From Desulfobacterales bacterium (GTDB lineage: Bacteria; Desulfobacterota; Desulfobacteria; Desulfobacterales; JAFDDL01): a stretch of DNA of 64,000 bases. The stretch spans positions 343,838-407,837 of the forward strand of contig JAVEYW010000001.1 of NCBI GenBank assembly GCA_034003325.1. Reading direction: 5' to 3'. The notes under the pieces were generated by a model that was not told the origin of the DNA, did not search any database, and saw only the letters and a list, made by a program, of their open reading frames with translations. A program made the position numbers and the translations under genes. Below, in pieces: positions 18,166-25,660 of the stretch (within the stretch, counting starts at the first letter, position 1; the number at the start of each line of letters is the position of its first letter).

Positions 18166-18354
18166 TCAGCGTTGCCCTGCGTCATCGGCTTTGGTGGAGA
18201 TCATGCCGTCCCGAATAAAAATCACCGCCAGACCCGCCAGCGCCGTCTGAATGGCCGTGCCCGTGTCCATCGTCCCCGTGTAATAGCCGGCCCCGGCCGC
18301 CAGCAGGGAGCTGACGCCGGTCCAAAACGTTTTGGTCTTCAAGAGGTTTTTCAT
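18166..18354 (-). CDS. Holin-like small membrane protein
   Basis: 62 residues: a Lys-rich start (MKNLLKTKTFW), two hydrophobic segments (TGVSSLLAAGAGYYTGT and IQTALAGLAVIFI) and a charged tail. It follows the amidase by one base, so the pair forms a lysis cassette. Size and topology fit small class II holins; no family-specific residue is known to me. Confidence 0.65.
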   Translation of the reverse strand: MKNLLKTKTFWTGVSSLLAAGAGYYTGTMDTGTAIQTALAGLAVIFIRDGMISTKADDAGQR

Positions 18355-18355
18355 T

Positions 18356-18802
18356 TCATCTTCCTTTCATCGCCCACCTGCGAATCAAGGCGGGGTCAAT
18401 GTTCGGGCAGGTTTTAAGCGCCGTAAACTCGCAATGGCCGTACACATCCCGCCAGGTAATGCCGATGTCGGCCAGAATCAGGAGCAGGCTCGGCAGCGCG
18501 TCGTATAACTGCTTGCCGGAAAAATGGTGCCGCCCGATCAGGCACACCCCGACCGAGTCATGGTTATGGTTTTTGCAGTGCGCGCCGATTTCGGTCAGCA
18601 TCCGGCCCTGCTGAATGATCCCGTCCAGCGCCGGGTTGTAGGGTTTGCCGGGGTCGATCACGCCGTTGGTGATCACATAATGATACCCGCACCCCTTCCA
18701 GCCGCGCGCCTTGTGCCATTGGTCGATCAGCTTCACGTCCCCGAATTCGGAATCCGAGCAGTGAAGAATCACCCGTTTGATGTCGCCCAAATTTCGTGCC
18801 AT
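18356..18802 (-). CDS. N-acetylmuramoyl-L-alanine amidase (T7 lysozyme-like endolysin)
   Basis: 148 residues, amidase_2 fold without a signal peptide. Zinc ligands by alignment with T7 lysozyme are His14 (ILHCSDS), His123 and Cys132 (YGHCEFTALKTCPN); the conserved GYHYVITNG and GAHCKNHNHDSVGVCLIG segments are present. It cleaves the amide bond between MurNAc and L-Ala for host lysis. It is the first gene after a 190-base gap that probably holds the late promoter. Confidence 0.95.
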   Translation of the reverse strand: MARNLGDIKRVILHCSDSEFGDVKLIDQWHKARGWKGCGYHYVITNGVIDPGKPYNPALDGIIQQGRMLTEIGAHCKNHNHDSVGVCLIGRHHFSGKQLYDALPSLLLILADIGITWRDVYGHCEFTALKTCPNIDPALIRRWAMKGR

Positions 18803-18992
18803 CGGTATGCCGCCTTTTTCTGCCGGTTCACCCGGACGGGTGCTTTAGAGGCCCGCCCGGGTGCCCGGTGAGGAGGAAGTTGAACAGTCGAATTATCTAT
18901 AGGCCGGGTTGGGATTTTTCGCGCGTCCGCGCTATATCAGCGTGCACAGCTTGTTTGTTTTTCGGGGGAAAAGAAGAAAAGGGGAGGGACGG
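18803..18992 (-). promoter_or_regulatory. Probable late promoter region before the lysis genes
   Basis: This 190-base noncoding stretch separates the putative late regulator from the amidase. On the minus strand an AT-rich TATAGATAAT (18901-18892) resembles a -10 element with no good -35 hexamer upstream, which fits an activator-dependent late promoter such as Mu Plys. A hairpin (CACCCGG at 18829-18835 with CCGGGTG at 18857-18863) follows in the leader. Confidence 0.4.
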
Positions 18993-19304
18993 TCAATCAA
19001 ACATCTTCATTTGCACCGTGTCAATGGCGTTTTTTCGATGATAGGTGTTATTTCTGCGAAGATAATCCACCAGCTCGTCAAACGGGATGCGACGCTCCCG
19101 GCGGAACATATAGGAGTCCAGGCTGTCCGGCCGCCGTGGGCCGCCTGTCTCGGGGTCCTTTTCGTACCGGTCCACCAGCTCCCAGAAGGTTCGCCGGCAG
19201 CATCCCAGCACCTCGCACACCTCGGCGCGCCGGTAGCTCGATTTTACCGGCAACCCCGCGGCGGTCAGCATTTCGTGCAATCTTTCTTCTGCGGATATCG
19301 TCAT
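18993..19304 (-). CDS. Putative DNA-binding regulator upstream of the lysis genes
   Basis: 103 residues with a helix-turn-helix-like segment SYRRAEVCEVLGCCRRTFWELVDRYEKD (residues ~24-50), as in excisionase/MerR-type domains, followed by a basic stretch with FRRERRIPFDELVDYLRR. It occupies the place where Mu encodes the late activator C and is followed by the candidate late promoter. It shows no evident similarity to Mor/C, so a late-regulator role is inferred from location. Confidence 0.55.
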   Translation of the reverse strand: MTISAEERLHEMLTAAGLPVKSSYRRAEVCEVLGCCRRTFWELVDRYEKDPETGGPRRPDSLDSYMFRRERRIPFDELVDYLRRNNTYHRKNAIDTVQMKMFD

Positions 19305-19825
19305 CGCGCCCCACGCTTACCCAACCGTTCCTCCCGGATCGCCCGCATTTCTTCGACGGATACCGATGAAAAATCCGATTCGGGCCGCGCAGGCCGCGCC
19401 GCCCCGGTCCGCTCGGCCTGATTGCGCGCCACCTCGTTCGCCCGGTCCATCTCGTTGGCGATCTCATAGGCCACCGCCCTGAGATAGTTATGGTTCGTCA
19501 GCGGCAGGCGCTTGGGCGGGTTCTCGATCAATCGCTCCATGGCAAGCCCCCACGCCCGGCCGCTGTTCGGCCTGGCAACGCCCCTGTCCCACTGAATATG
19601 GGGGTCGCTCACCAGGCCCTTTATCTCCGTGAGCAGCCGCAGGGTTTTGCTCCACGCAAGGCCGCGGCCCGTGTTCGGCCGGAAAAACGCGAGATATTGC
19701 AGCGCCCGCCGGGAAACCTCCCACGGCAGCTCGCCCATGATCCGGAAGGCCTGCCTGGCATCCGCGTCCGCCAGCCACGCTTCCGCGCTGTGTATTGCTC
19801 CGCATGAGGGACAAATCAGTTTCAT
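19301..19825 (-). CDS. Conserved phage protein of unknown function, N-terminal zinc motif
   Basis: 174 residues starting MKLICPSCGAIHSAEAWLAD. The CPSCG followed by an HSAEAW segment is a short zinc-knuckle-like start; the middle is helical (ALQYLAFFRP, MERLIENPPKRLPLTNHNYL), and the end is disordered. This kind of protein is often in the middle region of Mu-like phages. It overlaps the regulator gene by four bases. Confidence 0.6.
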   Translation of the reverse strand: MKLICPSCGAIHSAEAWLADADARQAFRIMGELPWEVSRRALQYLAFFRPNTGRGLAWSKTLRLLTEIKGLVSDPHIQWDRGVARPNSGRAWGLAMERLIENPPKRLPLTNHNYLRAVAYEIANEMDRANEVARNQAERTGAARPARPESDFSSVSVEEMRAIREERLGKRGAR

Positions 19826-19847
19826 CCGTACCGCCTCCGCCTGTAAA

Positions 19848-20300
19848 TCAGGCGCACAACCCGTAAATTGCCGGGGTGCGCCCGTCCGCGATAATTCTAT
19901 CGGTCAGCCGCCGTATGTACGCGCAGTCGTCCTCATCATTCTCCCAATACCACCCGCCAAAGCTCCGGACGGCATAGCGCATCGTGGCGGCCGTTTCCGC
20001 CGCCACGCCGCTTTCGAGCAACAATTCATGGAACAGATTGTCCGCCTCGCACCGCTCGATTTGATGCGTGTGGTAGATCCAGTCATGGAAAACCGCCGCG
20101 TTCATGAAACGCGGCTGAAACGGAGAGCCGATGACGGGCCACACCAGCCTCGGAATACTGGCGCCGTCGTACTGGAATGCCGCCGGCACCCGGATCCGGG
20201 AGCCCTTATACGCCGCCCAATGGTCCCGCGCGACCTCGTACGCTTCTTCCAGCTTGTTTGCGTCCGGATTTATGACCGGAAGTAACAGCAACGCTTCCAT
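19848..20300 (-). CDS. DUF1353 family phage protein
   Basis: 150 residues with the family hallmark YDGASIPRLVWPVIGSP followed by NAAVFHDWIYH, and a C-terminal helix. DUF1353 proteins occur in many phages; the DGASIPR and HDW motifs suggest a metal- or hydrolase-type site, but no activity is known. It stands between the Lar-like and the CPSCG gene in the middle operon. Confidence 0.8.
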   Translation of the reverse strand: MEALLLLPVINPDANKLEEAYEVARDHWAAYKGSRIRVPAAFQYDGASIPRLVWPVIGSPFQPRFMNAAVFHDWIYHTHQIERCEADNLFHELLLESGVAAETAATMRYAVRSFGGWYWENDEDDCAYIRRLTDRIIADGRTPAIYGLCA

Positions 20301-20312
20301 CTGCTTCCCCGT

Positions 20313-20528
20313 TTATATCCCATCTCGTTCATTTTTTTTGAATTTTACGCCGCCGTTCCATGCAATCTGGGCGATCGATGCCGAATCCAGCGTTGTATTG
20401 CCGACGGCTTTGCAGCTCGGCCCTTCCGCCCAGCAAAACGAACATACGATAAAGTGGTAATCTCCATCCCGGTCTTCGTACAAATCCTTGCCACCGCAAA
20501 AAGGGCATGCCCGTAGATGCTCATTCAT
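20313..20528 (-). CDS. Lar-like (restriction alleviation type) zinc-finger protein
   Basis: Start at ATG 20528 (MNEHLRACPFCGG), chosen because AAAGGTGA precedes it; 71 residues. The motif set CPFCGG, then FIVCSFCWAEGP and AIAQIAWNGG-like WNGGVKF matches Lar-family proteins, in which Rac Lar modulates type I restriction. Phage copies are common and their anti-restriction role is mostly inferred. Confidence 0.75.
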   Translation of the reverse strand: MNEHLRACPFCGGKDLYEDRDGDYHFIVCSFCWAEGPSCKAVGNTTLDSASIAQIAWNGGVKFKKNERDGI

Positions 20529-20543
20529 ATCGTCACCTTTCAT

Positions 20544-21059
20544 CTATGCCGCCATATCCGCAATCTTCTGCTGGTCGATCTCGTACCAGAAAGAATCCTT
20601 CTCGACCCGCTGGGCGCCGATCAGCTCCAGCCGTTCATCCGGCCATTGGTGCAGCTCATCCTTGTTCACCTTTTCTTCGACCCGAAGGGCACCGGTAAAA
20701 CCAAGTTCCTTGATGCGCCCTAAAATCATCGCCCAGGTATGCTTCGGCCGCGGCCGGATCTCCTTTGATCTCCGGTATCCAAGCATGCCGAAATCAAGCT
20801 CCTTGGAGCGTTTGTCCGCGAAAAGATCCGTCTTGTTGTATTCCGCGAATGCGAGCAGACCCCCCTCGATCGCCGACAGCGAGGTCTGGAGCGAAGCGGC
20901 CCTGGCTTCAGCGTCCGCCTTCAGCCGGTCGATCTGCTCGTTGAGTTCGCCCTCGATCTGCTCGATTTGCCGCTTTAGCACCGCGATTTCCGCCAGGGCC
21001 GCATTGGCCGCCGGCAAATCCTTGATCGGGTATAAATTGTTCGGTTTTACACGCGCCAT
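20544..21059 (-). CDS. gam: Gam host-nuclease inhibitor protein
   Basis: Start at ATG 21059 (MARVKPNNLYPIKDL); 171 residues. A central coiled coil (ALAEIAVLKRQIEQIEGELNEQ) precedes the conserved FADKRSKELDFGMLGYRRSKEI segment and WAMILGRIKELG, hallmarks of Mu Gam. Gam binds DNA ends, is a Ku homologue and protects linear phage DNA from exonucleases. Order gam then GemA upstream is as in Mu-like phages. Confidence 0.93.
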   Translation of the reverse strand: MARVKPNNLYPIKDLPAANAALAEIAVLKRQIEQIEGELNEQIDRLKADAEARAASLQTSLSAIEGGLLAFAEYNKTDLFADKRSKELDFGMLGYRRSKEIRPRPKHTWAMILGRIKELGFTGALRVEEKVNKDELHQWPDERLELIGAQRVEKDSFWYEIDQQKIADMAA

Positions 21060-21061
21060 GG

Positions 21062-21490
21062 CTATTCTCCCTTTTCTGTTGTTATTCTTGCAAACCCCCA
21101 TGAAAACGACAGCCCGAAGATCTCCGCGCCGCCCACCTGCACCGCTGAATGAAACGCATACGCGCACCAGTGCGGCATATCCGCCTTCAGCATCAAATCG
21201 GACCGGAATTGAATATCCACCAGGCTCCGCTCCGTCCCGTTTTCCGGATCTCCATACGCATATTTCAGATCATGCGGCAGGCAGCATTTATAGGCGATAT
21301 CCCGCCAGTCGCAGCCGGTTAACAGTCCCATCAGCTCATCGGGCAGTATCGAGCACCCGTCGAACTTCCAGCTTTTATAATTTCCCGCGTTCTCCCGGAT
21401 CCGTTTCACCAGATAGGCCAGCTCGAAGTGTTCGCACAATTCGATGGCCCGCTCCGTTGTGATCTCTTCGCCTATTTCTGGATATTTCAT
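21062..21490 (-). CDS. Unknown middle-region protein with a CCxxHD motif
   Basis: Start at ATG 21490 (MKYPEIGEEITTERA); 142 residues, two bases before gam. The segment GCDWRDIAYKCCLPHDLKY with a downstream Asp-rich stretch (GDPENGTERSLVDIQFRSDL) recalls the catalytic helix of phospholipase A2-type folds (CCxxHD). The disulfide-forming context of secreted PLA2 is lacking and no signal peptide is seen. It may be a cytoplasmic or virion-associated relative, or the likeness may be accidental. Confidence 0.5.
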   Translation of the reverse strand: MKYPEIGEEITTERAIELCEHFELAYLVKRIRENAGNYKSWKFDGCSILPDELMGLLTGCDWRDIAYKCCLPHDLKYAYGDPENGTERSLVDIQFRSDLMLKADMPHWCAYAFHSAVQVGGAEIFGLSFSWGFARITTEKGE

Positions 21491-21507
21491 ACTCTTCCCC
21501 CCTTTCG

Positions 21508-21720
21508 CTATCGGTCCAAAAGCCCCATCAACAAAGGGGCGACCTTGTCCCTCGAAACGCGGGCGCAAAACTTCTTCCCCCGCATTGTGATACTCGTATT
21601 GTCTCCGGCAAACGTCCGCAGCGCGCTGGTATAATCACTCTCCGCGAATACAACCCCGCGCTCCCGCTCATCGGTCGACAGGTCGAACACGCCGGATACG
21701 CATATGATTTTTATTTTCAT
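21508..21720 (-). CDS. Small phage protein, unknown
   Basis: 70 residues, MKIKIICVSGVFDLSTDE..., no recognised domain. It overlaps the end of the GemA-like gene by four bases and is therefore in the same operon. Basic middle (TMRGKKFCARVSRDKV). Confidence 0.5.
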   Translation of the reverse strand: MKIKIICVSGVFDLSTDERERGVVFAESDYTSALRTFAGDNTSITMRGKKFCARVSRDKVAPLLMGLLDR

Positions 21721-22247
21721 TCCTCGCTACCCCTTTCCGCGGCCGCATCCCGCCGCGCCTGCCGTTTCTGATACACAGCCAGCATCTGCACGATTTTAAG
21801 CAGCGCCTTCGTATCGCACCACTCCACCGTATCCACGCCGAATCGCTTCTTCGCGATTGCGTCCGCATACTTCCACGGCAGTTTTTTGTCCGCCAGAATC
21901 GCGCCGATCTTCGAGACCAGCCCCCGCTTGTGCCCCGGCACCTCCAACGGCCGCTTGGTCGATGCCACCGGCCGGTCCCCATCCCCCTTTTGCCAGTCCC
22001 GGTCCGCGGCCGGCACGCGCGGGTTGAACAGTTTCACCCCCCGTTTCTGCAAATGCGTGATCACCTCCGCGCGCTCGCCCAGCGTGAGATCCGCGAAAGA
22101 ATCGATGCGCTCTCGCCCGGCAATCTCCCGGAAGAGCCCGATCCAGTCATCCTTTCTCTCCTGGTAGGGCATTCCGGCGAACTGGCACCCTCTATGAAAA
22201 ATTTTATTCTGGGCGCCGTAAATCGCGCCCGTGGTCTGCATCGCCAT
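21717..22247 (-). CDS. GemA/Mu gp16-like protein (DUF1018)
   Basis: 176 residues. The N-terminal part AQNKIFHRGCQFAGM, then WIGLFREIAGRERIDSFADLTLGERAEVITHLQKRG, is the DUF1018 signature. The C-terminal part is basic and helical. In Mu, GemA modulates host gene expression and DNA supercoiling; in phage genomes it accompanies Mor-type middle regulators. Start ATG 22247 is preceded by GGGGAGGG. Confidence 0.85.
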   Translation of the reverse strand: MAMQTTGAIYGAQNKIFHRGCQFAGMPYQERKDDWIGLFREIAGRERIDSFADLTLGERAEVITHLQKRGVKLFNPRVPAADRDWQKGDGDRPVASTKRPLEVPGHKRGLVSKIGAILADKKLPWKYADAIAKKRFGVDTVEWCDTKALLKIVQMLAVYQKRQARRDAAAERGSEE

Positions 22248-22266
22248 GGTTTTTTCCCTCCCCGTT

Positions 22267-22473
22267 TTACCGTGAACTTACAAGCCGCAAGCGTTTCTCA
22301 TCGGATCGCCCCGGCCGGGGCGTATCGGACACGCAAACCCAATCCAACGGCATCACCCAGACAGACAACGGCGTCACCACTGCGGACCCGCACACCGGGC
22401 ACAAACCGGCCTCATTGGATGCAAACACCTCGTCACAGTTGCTGCATATCGATGTATTTCTAACCTTTGCCAT
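22267..22473 (-). CDS. Small zinc-ribbon protein
   Basis: 68 residues with two CxxC pairs, SICSNCDEVFAS and LCPVCGSAV, forming a rubredoxin-like zinc ribbon, then a Trp-containing tail. No function is known; it is part of the middle operon. Confidence 0.5.
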   Translation of the reverse strand: MAKVRNTSICSNCDEVFASNEAGLCPVCGSAVVTPLSVWVMPLDWVCVSDTPRPGRSDEKRLRLVSSR

Positions 22474-22497
22474 ATGCTTCCTCCTCTTCGCCGCGGA

Positions 22498-22719
22498 TTA
22501 AGCGGCCGTCGTTGTTTCTGCGCTGTTAAATGACAATCCCGCCGCGGCGTGCTTCAGCTCGGCGGCCTCGATCCGCTTCATGATTTTCGTAACCGCGCAG
22601 ATGGCGGTCTGCCTGGCCGCGCGCGCCTGCTCTGTTTTCACCTCCCATTTCGTCAGGCATCTGAAGGCTTCCCGCGCCGACGCATGGATCGAATCAACCG
22701 CTTCTTGTTGTATCTGCAT
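22498..22719 (-). CDS. Small helical phage protein, unknown
   Basis: 73 residues, all-helical and alanine-rich (EAVDSIHASAREAFRCLTKW, ARAARQTAICAVTKIMKRIEAAEL), no known motif. Start ATG 22719 is preceded by GGAGGCGG. Between the zinc-ribbon gene and a strong hairpin at 22740-22768. Confidence 0.45.
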   Translation of the reverse strand: MQIQQEAVDSIHASAREAFRCLTKWEVKTEQARAARQTAICAVTKIMKRIEAAELKHAAAGLSFNSAETTTAA

Positions 22720-22739
22720 ATCCGCCTCCTGCTTTTCGA

Positions 22740-22768
22740 TATGGGGGCGTATGCGCTACGCCCCCATA
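22740..22768. other. Strong intercistronic hairpin
   Basis: Perfect 12-bp inverted repeat TATGGGGGCGTA / TACGCCCCCATA with a five-base loop. It separates the 73-residue gene from the DUF2303-like gene. It lacks a U-run and shares the core GGGCGTA/TACGCCC with the hairpin at 7427. Confidence 0.6.
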
Positions 22769-22785
22769 ATGCTATTATCAGGCCG

Positions 22786-23499
22786 CTATCCGAGCACTGT
22801 GACAGTAGGTAATTCTTTGATAAAATAGGATTTGATACTATCGATCGCGGCGAGCTTCCACTCCCCGCCGTCAGCCGTATGCAGGCTGAATTGCGGCGGC
22901 TGGCCATCTTCCTGCCGCCACATGCGATAAACGAATTTTGCCTCGGGCTGTTCAACCTCCAGAAAGGTTCGGAAGGGTTTTAACGCCACGGGGTTAGGCA
23001 CGCTGATCTCCTCTTTTCGGGCGATACCGACACGCGCCGTTACCCGCTGGGTGACCCCGTCATCCTCATTGGTCCGAACGGCCTCATCCGTAACGGTGCC
23101 GGTAACCTTTAGAACGGGCGCAAGATCCGGCGTCGCGGCAAAGCCCGTTTGCAACCATATGCTGAAGGCTTCCTGGCTCAGCTTTTTGTTAAATGGATAT
23201 TCGTCTGTAACCAGCCGGCATTCCGCAAACACTTCGCGTTGTCTGAATCCACCGAACAGGGCGGAGCAAAGCGCTACCTTTTCATGGCTTACCACATGAA
23301 TCATTACCCTATCCAAGGGGAGGCCATCCACATCCGCCCGTATGTAGTCAACCAGCCCGGTAAGCGTATGCATAACCAGCGGCTGTGCCGCAGGCGCTAA
23401 GACGGGCAGCAATTGCTTGTCACTGTATGAACGGTCACCCATCTCAACCATCGCCGGATCGTTCAGCGCACATATTCTATCAATCAATTTTGAAAGCAT
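22786..23499 (-). CDS. DUF2303-like phage protein
   Basis: 237 residues. The C-terminal half (LKPFRTFLEVEQPEAKFVYR, then ADGGEWKLAAIDSIKSYF) resembles the DUF2303 family of phage and prophage proteins; the N-terminal half contains PLDRVMIHVVSHEKVALCS. Such proteins occur beside recombination or replication genes. The family call is tentative. It is followed at four bases by the gene encoding a 121-residue protein. Confidence 0.5.
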   Translation of the reverse strand: MLSKLIDRICALNDPAMVEMGDRSYSDKQLLPVLAPAAQPLVMHTLTGLVDYIRADVDGLPLDRVMIHVVSHEKVALCSALFGGFRQREVFAECRLVTDEYPFNKKLSQEAFSIWLQTGFAATPDLAPVLKVTGTVTDEAVRTNEDDGVTQRVTARVGIARKEEISVPNPVALKPFRTFLEVEQPEAKFVYRMWRQEDGQPPQFSLHTADGGEWKLAAIDSIKSYFIKELPTVTVLG

Positions 23500-23502
23500 C
23501 GT

Positions 23503-23868
23503 CTACCTCCCCGCCGCTTTGGTTTTAAAATCAGTTACATTCTCAGGCGCACTTTCAGGCGCTTGCCGTTTTTGGCGTTCCCGCGCTTCGGCGGCGCCGC
23601 TCAAAGCACGCCCGATTTCAACCTGCGTTATCTGCTCAATATCCGGTGCCAGCTTCGGCACCGCCTGATAGGAAATCTGCCCGAAATCCCTATCATCGCT
23701 CGGCTTGATCTTGATCTTCAGCGTTACCTCGCGAACGGTTTTTGCATCTGTGTTGGGGTCAACGATGTTGTCGAATACCCGTTGCAGGGCAATGTCCACC
23801 GCCTCAATAACGGCGCCGTCATTCAGTGTTGCCAGCGATACGGTGTTTGTCTTTGTTTGCATGTTCAT
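23503..23868 (-). CDS. Small phage protein, unknown
   Basis: 121 residues, MNMQTKTNTVSLATLNDGAVIEAVD..., with KTVREVTLKIKIKPSDDRDFGQISYQ, a pattern often found just upstream of DUF2303-type genes in phages. A disordered basic C-terminus follows. AAGGAGA precedes the start. First gene after the hairpin-rich gap. Confidence 0.55.
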   Translation of the reverse strand: MNMQTKTNTVSLATLNDGAVIEAVDIALQRVFDNIVDPNTDAKTVREVTLKIKIKPSDDRDFGQISYQAVPKLAPDIEQITQVEIGRALSGAAEARERQKRQAPESAPENVTDFKTKAAGR

Positions 23869-24070
23869 ATTCTCCTTGGTAATATACTGGTGTTTGTTTT
23901 GGCCGGTTCTCCCGGGCGGCTACCCGGTGGACACGGCACCATGCCGTGCTGTCCGGCCTGTGATTCCCAGGCGCGGTTGGTTTTTTTCCAGCCGCGCCGC
24001 TTCCCGTTTTTTTTACAAAAGTACCTCCTCTCCTGGTTAAGTTGTGGCCAACGTTGCGCAGACTGAGTTG
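23869..24070. other. Hairpin-rich noncoding gap in the middle operon
   Basis: About 200 bases without a plausible gene. Two perfect stems are seen: CACGGCA/TGCCGTG (23932-23948) and GGCGCGGTTGG with CCAGCCGCGCC (23970-23998, seven-T loop). The latter is followed on the plus strand by a run of eight T (24007-24014), so it would be an intrinsic terminator for plus-strand, that is antisense, transcription. In Mu this region holds the end of the early transcript and the middle promoter; no clear minus-strand promoter is visible. Confidence 0.5.
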
Positions 24071-24328
24071 TCAGCCATCCAGATAAATGCTAAAATCGCT
24101 CCTAACATCGCGTAAACGCTCGTAATGTTTTGGGCGGGCCATAATATCTTTGTATAGTCTAAGCTGGGTTTTCGCTGTTTGGATACATTCGTGCGGGATG
24201 GCACTTTCCTTGGCGTGGACCCTCCACCAAACGGCTGACCACAAATAAACTTTTGGCCACGGGCAGTTAGAATGCATGAATCCAATAAACATTCGCGATA
24301 GCGCGATGTCATTTTGTCGCTGTATCAT
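24071..24328 (-). CDS. Small basic phage protein, unknown
   Basis: Start ATG 24328 (MIQRQNDIALSRMF) with AGGAGGG six bases upstream; 85 residues. Trp- and Tyr-rich (WPKVYLWSAVWWRVH), no known motif. It overlaps the end of the winged-helix gene by 20 bases. Confidence 0.45.
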   Translation of the reverse strand: MIQRQNDIALSRMFIGFMHSNCPWPKVYLWSAVWWRVHAKESAIPHECIQTAKTQLRLYKDIMARPKHYERLRDVRSDFSIYLDG

Positions 24329-24866
24329 TGCGGCCCTCCTCATCATCCGAAAGCGCAGTCCGAGCCGCATCGATCGCCTGTGCCGCCTCATCCAAGGCCT
24401 TAAGCGCCATCCGGTGCCGCCTCAAATATTCGGCCTTATCCTCGTTCGCGGGCATCACCACCGGGTCGGAGATCATCATATATTTCCCGTTGTCCATCAT
24501 TCTCACAATATTGCGACGGGTCAGCATCAACAGCCACTCCTGCGCATATAGAAGGCTTGCGCCCGCAAGCTCCTGCAAATCCTCAATGCTCACCACCCGC
24601 CGCGCCCGCAGCAACCGCCACATCACCAGGCGTTTTTCCGGCGGGGCGCTCCTGCCCTTCCCGGCATACCGGTAAACACCGGACCCGATTCGCTCTACTT
24701 CGCCAGTCTTTCTGAAATCACACAGCACGCGATACAACGGCCCTTTGTCGGCGTCAGAAATCAGATCCAGCGCAAGGGCTATATCGGCCACGGTTAATTC
24801 CCGCCCCCCTCGGCCCATCTCCTCCATCATTTTTCTCACTTTATCTGCAAATCCCCACCCCGCCAT
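24309..24866 (-). CDS. Winged-helix phage protein following the transposition genes
   Basis: Start ATG 24866 (MAGWGFADKVRKMM) lies five bases after GGAGGTGA; a GTG overlapping the B stop is the alternative. 185 residues. Two helix-turn-helix-like segments are visible: LTVADIALALDLISDADKG and VVSIEDLQELAGASLLYAQE. The rest is helical. A DNA-binding protein acting early after induction is likely; the target is unknown. Confidence 0.6.
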   Translation of the reverse strand: MAGWGFADKVRKMMEEMGRGGRELTVADIALALDLISDADKGPLYRVLCDFRKTGEVERIGSGVYRYAGKGRSAPPEKRLVMWRLLRARRVVSIEDLQELAGASLLYAQEWLLMLTRRNIVRMMDNGKYMMISDPVVMPANEDKAEYLRRHRMALKALDEAAQAIDAARTALSDDEEGRNDTATK

Positions 24867-24871
24867 GATGA

Positions 24872-25591
24872 TCACCTCCCGTGAAGGCCCGCCTTGGTTG
24901 CGATCGTGGCCATTTCCTCGGTCACATCCGTAGTCTGCTTGGCGTTACAAATCTGCACCAGCGCCAGTGTGTCTCGCCGCACCAGCCTGAAATCTCCTTT
25001 GGATGACCCGTGAAGAATCTGCGCCACCTGGGGAGACAGTTTTAGCCCGGTGGCTTCCAGCGCGTAGAGCATGATGTCGCTCACATGAATCGGCTGAAAC
25101 TCGATTTGCTGGTAAACCCGAGACCACCCCCGTTTGTTGTGGCCTATCTTTTCTGGAAGCCGCTCCTCTCCGACCAGAACGAACGCGGAGAGGCTCATGT
25201 CACTTAAATCCCTCACCAGGTCGATGAAAGTGTCGGGCAATTTATCGATCTCATCGAGAAAGACCGGCCGGGGCCGCTCGATGAGGGCATCGATTACCGC
25301 CATATAACAGGGGCCTTTGCGCTTCGGCGGCGTGAGGATTCCCACCTCCCGGCATAGGGCTTGAAGAAAATCCGTCTCACTATGCCGCCAGATGGTCGCC
25401 ATGCGCTGATACACGCAATCGTGATGGGCCTGGTACCACTGGCTCGTTCGGGTTTTACCGCGGCCTGCCGGTCCAGACACCAGGCCCAGGCGCCCCTCGC
25501 CGTCCGCCATGGAAAGGCCATCCATCATAACCGCGAAGTTCCGGACGTTTTTCGTTTTGACAAATGTCGGTTGAAATTGTACGGGTTTCAT
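24872..25591 (-). CDS. Transposition target-capture ATPase (MuB-like)
   Basis: 239 residues, AAA+ ATPase. Walker A GPAGRGKT (40-47), Walker B PVFLDEID (109-116), and a C-terminal region GSSKGDFRLVRRDTLALVQ like the MuB/IstB-type lid. MuB polymerises on target DNA with ATP, recruits the transposase and provides target immunity. It lacks the long N-terminal DNA-binding domain of MuB (312 residues), as do many Mu-like relatives. Gene lies 67 bases after the transposase. Confidence 0.92.
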   Translation of the reverse strand: MKPVQFQPTFVKTKNVRNFAVMMDGLSMADGEGRLGLVSGPAGRGKTRTSQWYQAHHDCVYQRMATIWRHSETDFLQALCREVGILTPPKRKGPCYMAVIDALIERPRPVFLDEIDKLPDTFIDLVRDLSDMSLSAFVLVGEERLPEKIGHNKRGWSRVYQQIEFQPIHVSDIMLYALEATGLKLSPQVAQILHGSSKGDFRLVRRDTLALVQICNAKQTTDVTEEMATIATKAGLHGR

Positions 25592-25624
25592 TACGTTTTG
25601 TTCCCTCCTTTGTGGGGATGTTGT

Positions 25625-25660
25625 GGGTCCGGGTGTTTCAGCACCCGGGCCCGGTTTTTT
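25625..25660 (+). terminator. Intrinsic terminator-like hairpin, plus-strand orientation, between A and B
   Basis: GGGTCCGGGTG / CACCCGGGCCC-type stem (CCGGGTG 25629-25635 with CACCCGG 25642-25648) followed by TTTTTT at 25655-25660 on the plus strand. In that orientation it is a canonical terminator, yet both flanking genes are on the minus strand, where it has no U-run. It could stop antisense RNA, or act in the A-B mRNA as a processing stem. Confidence 0.5.
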
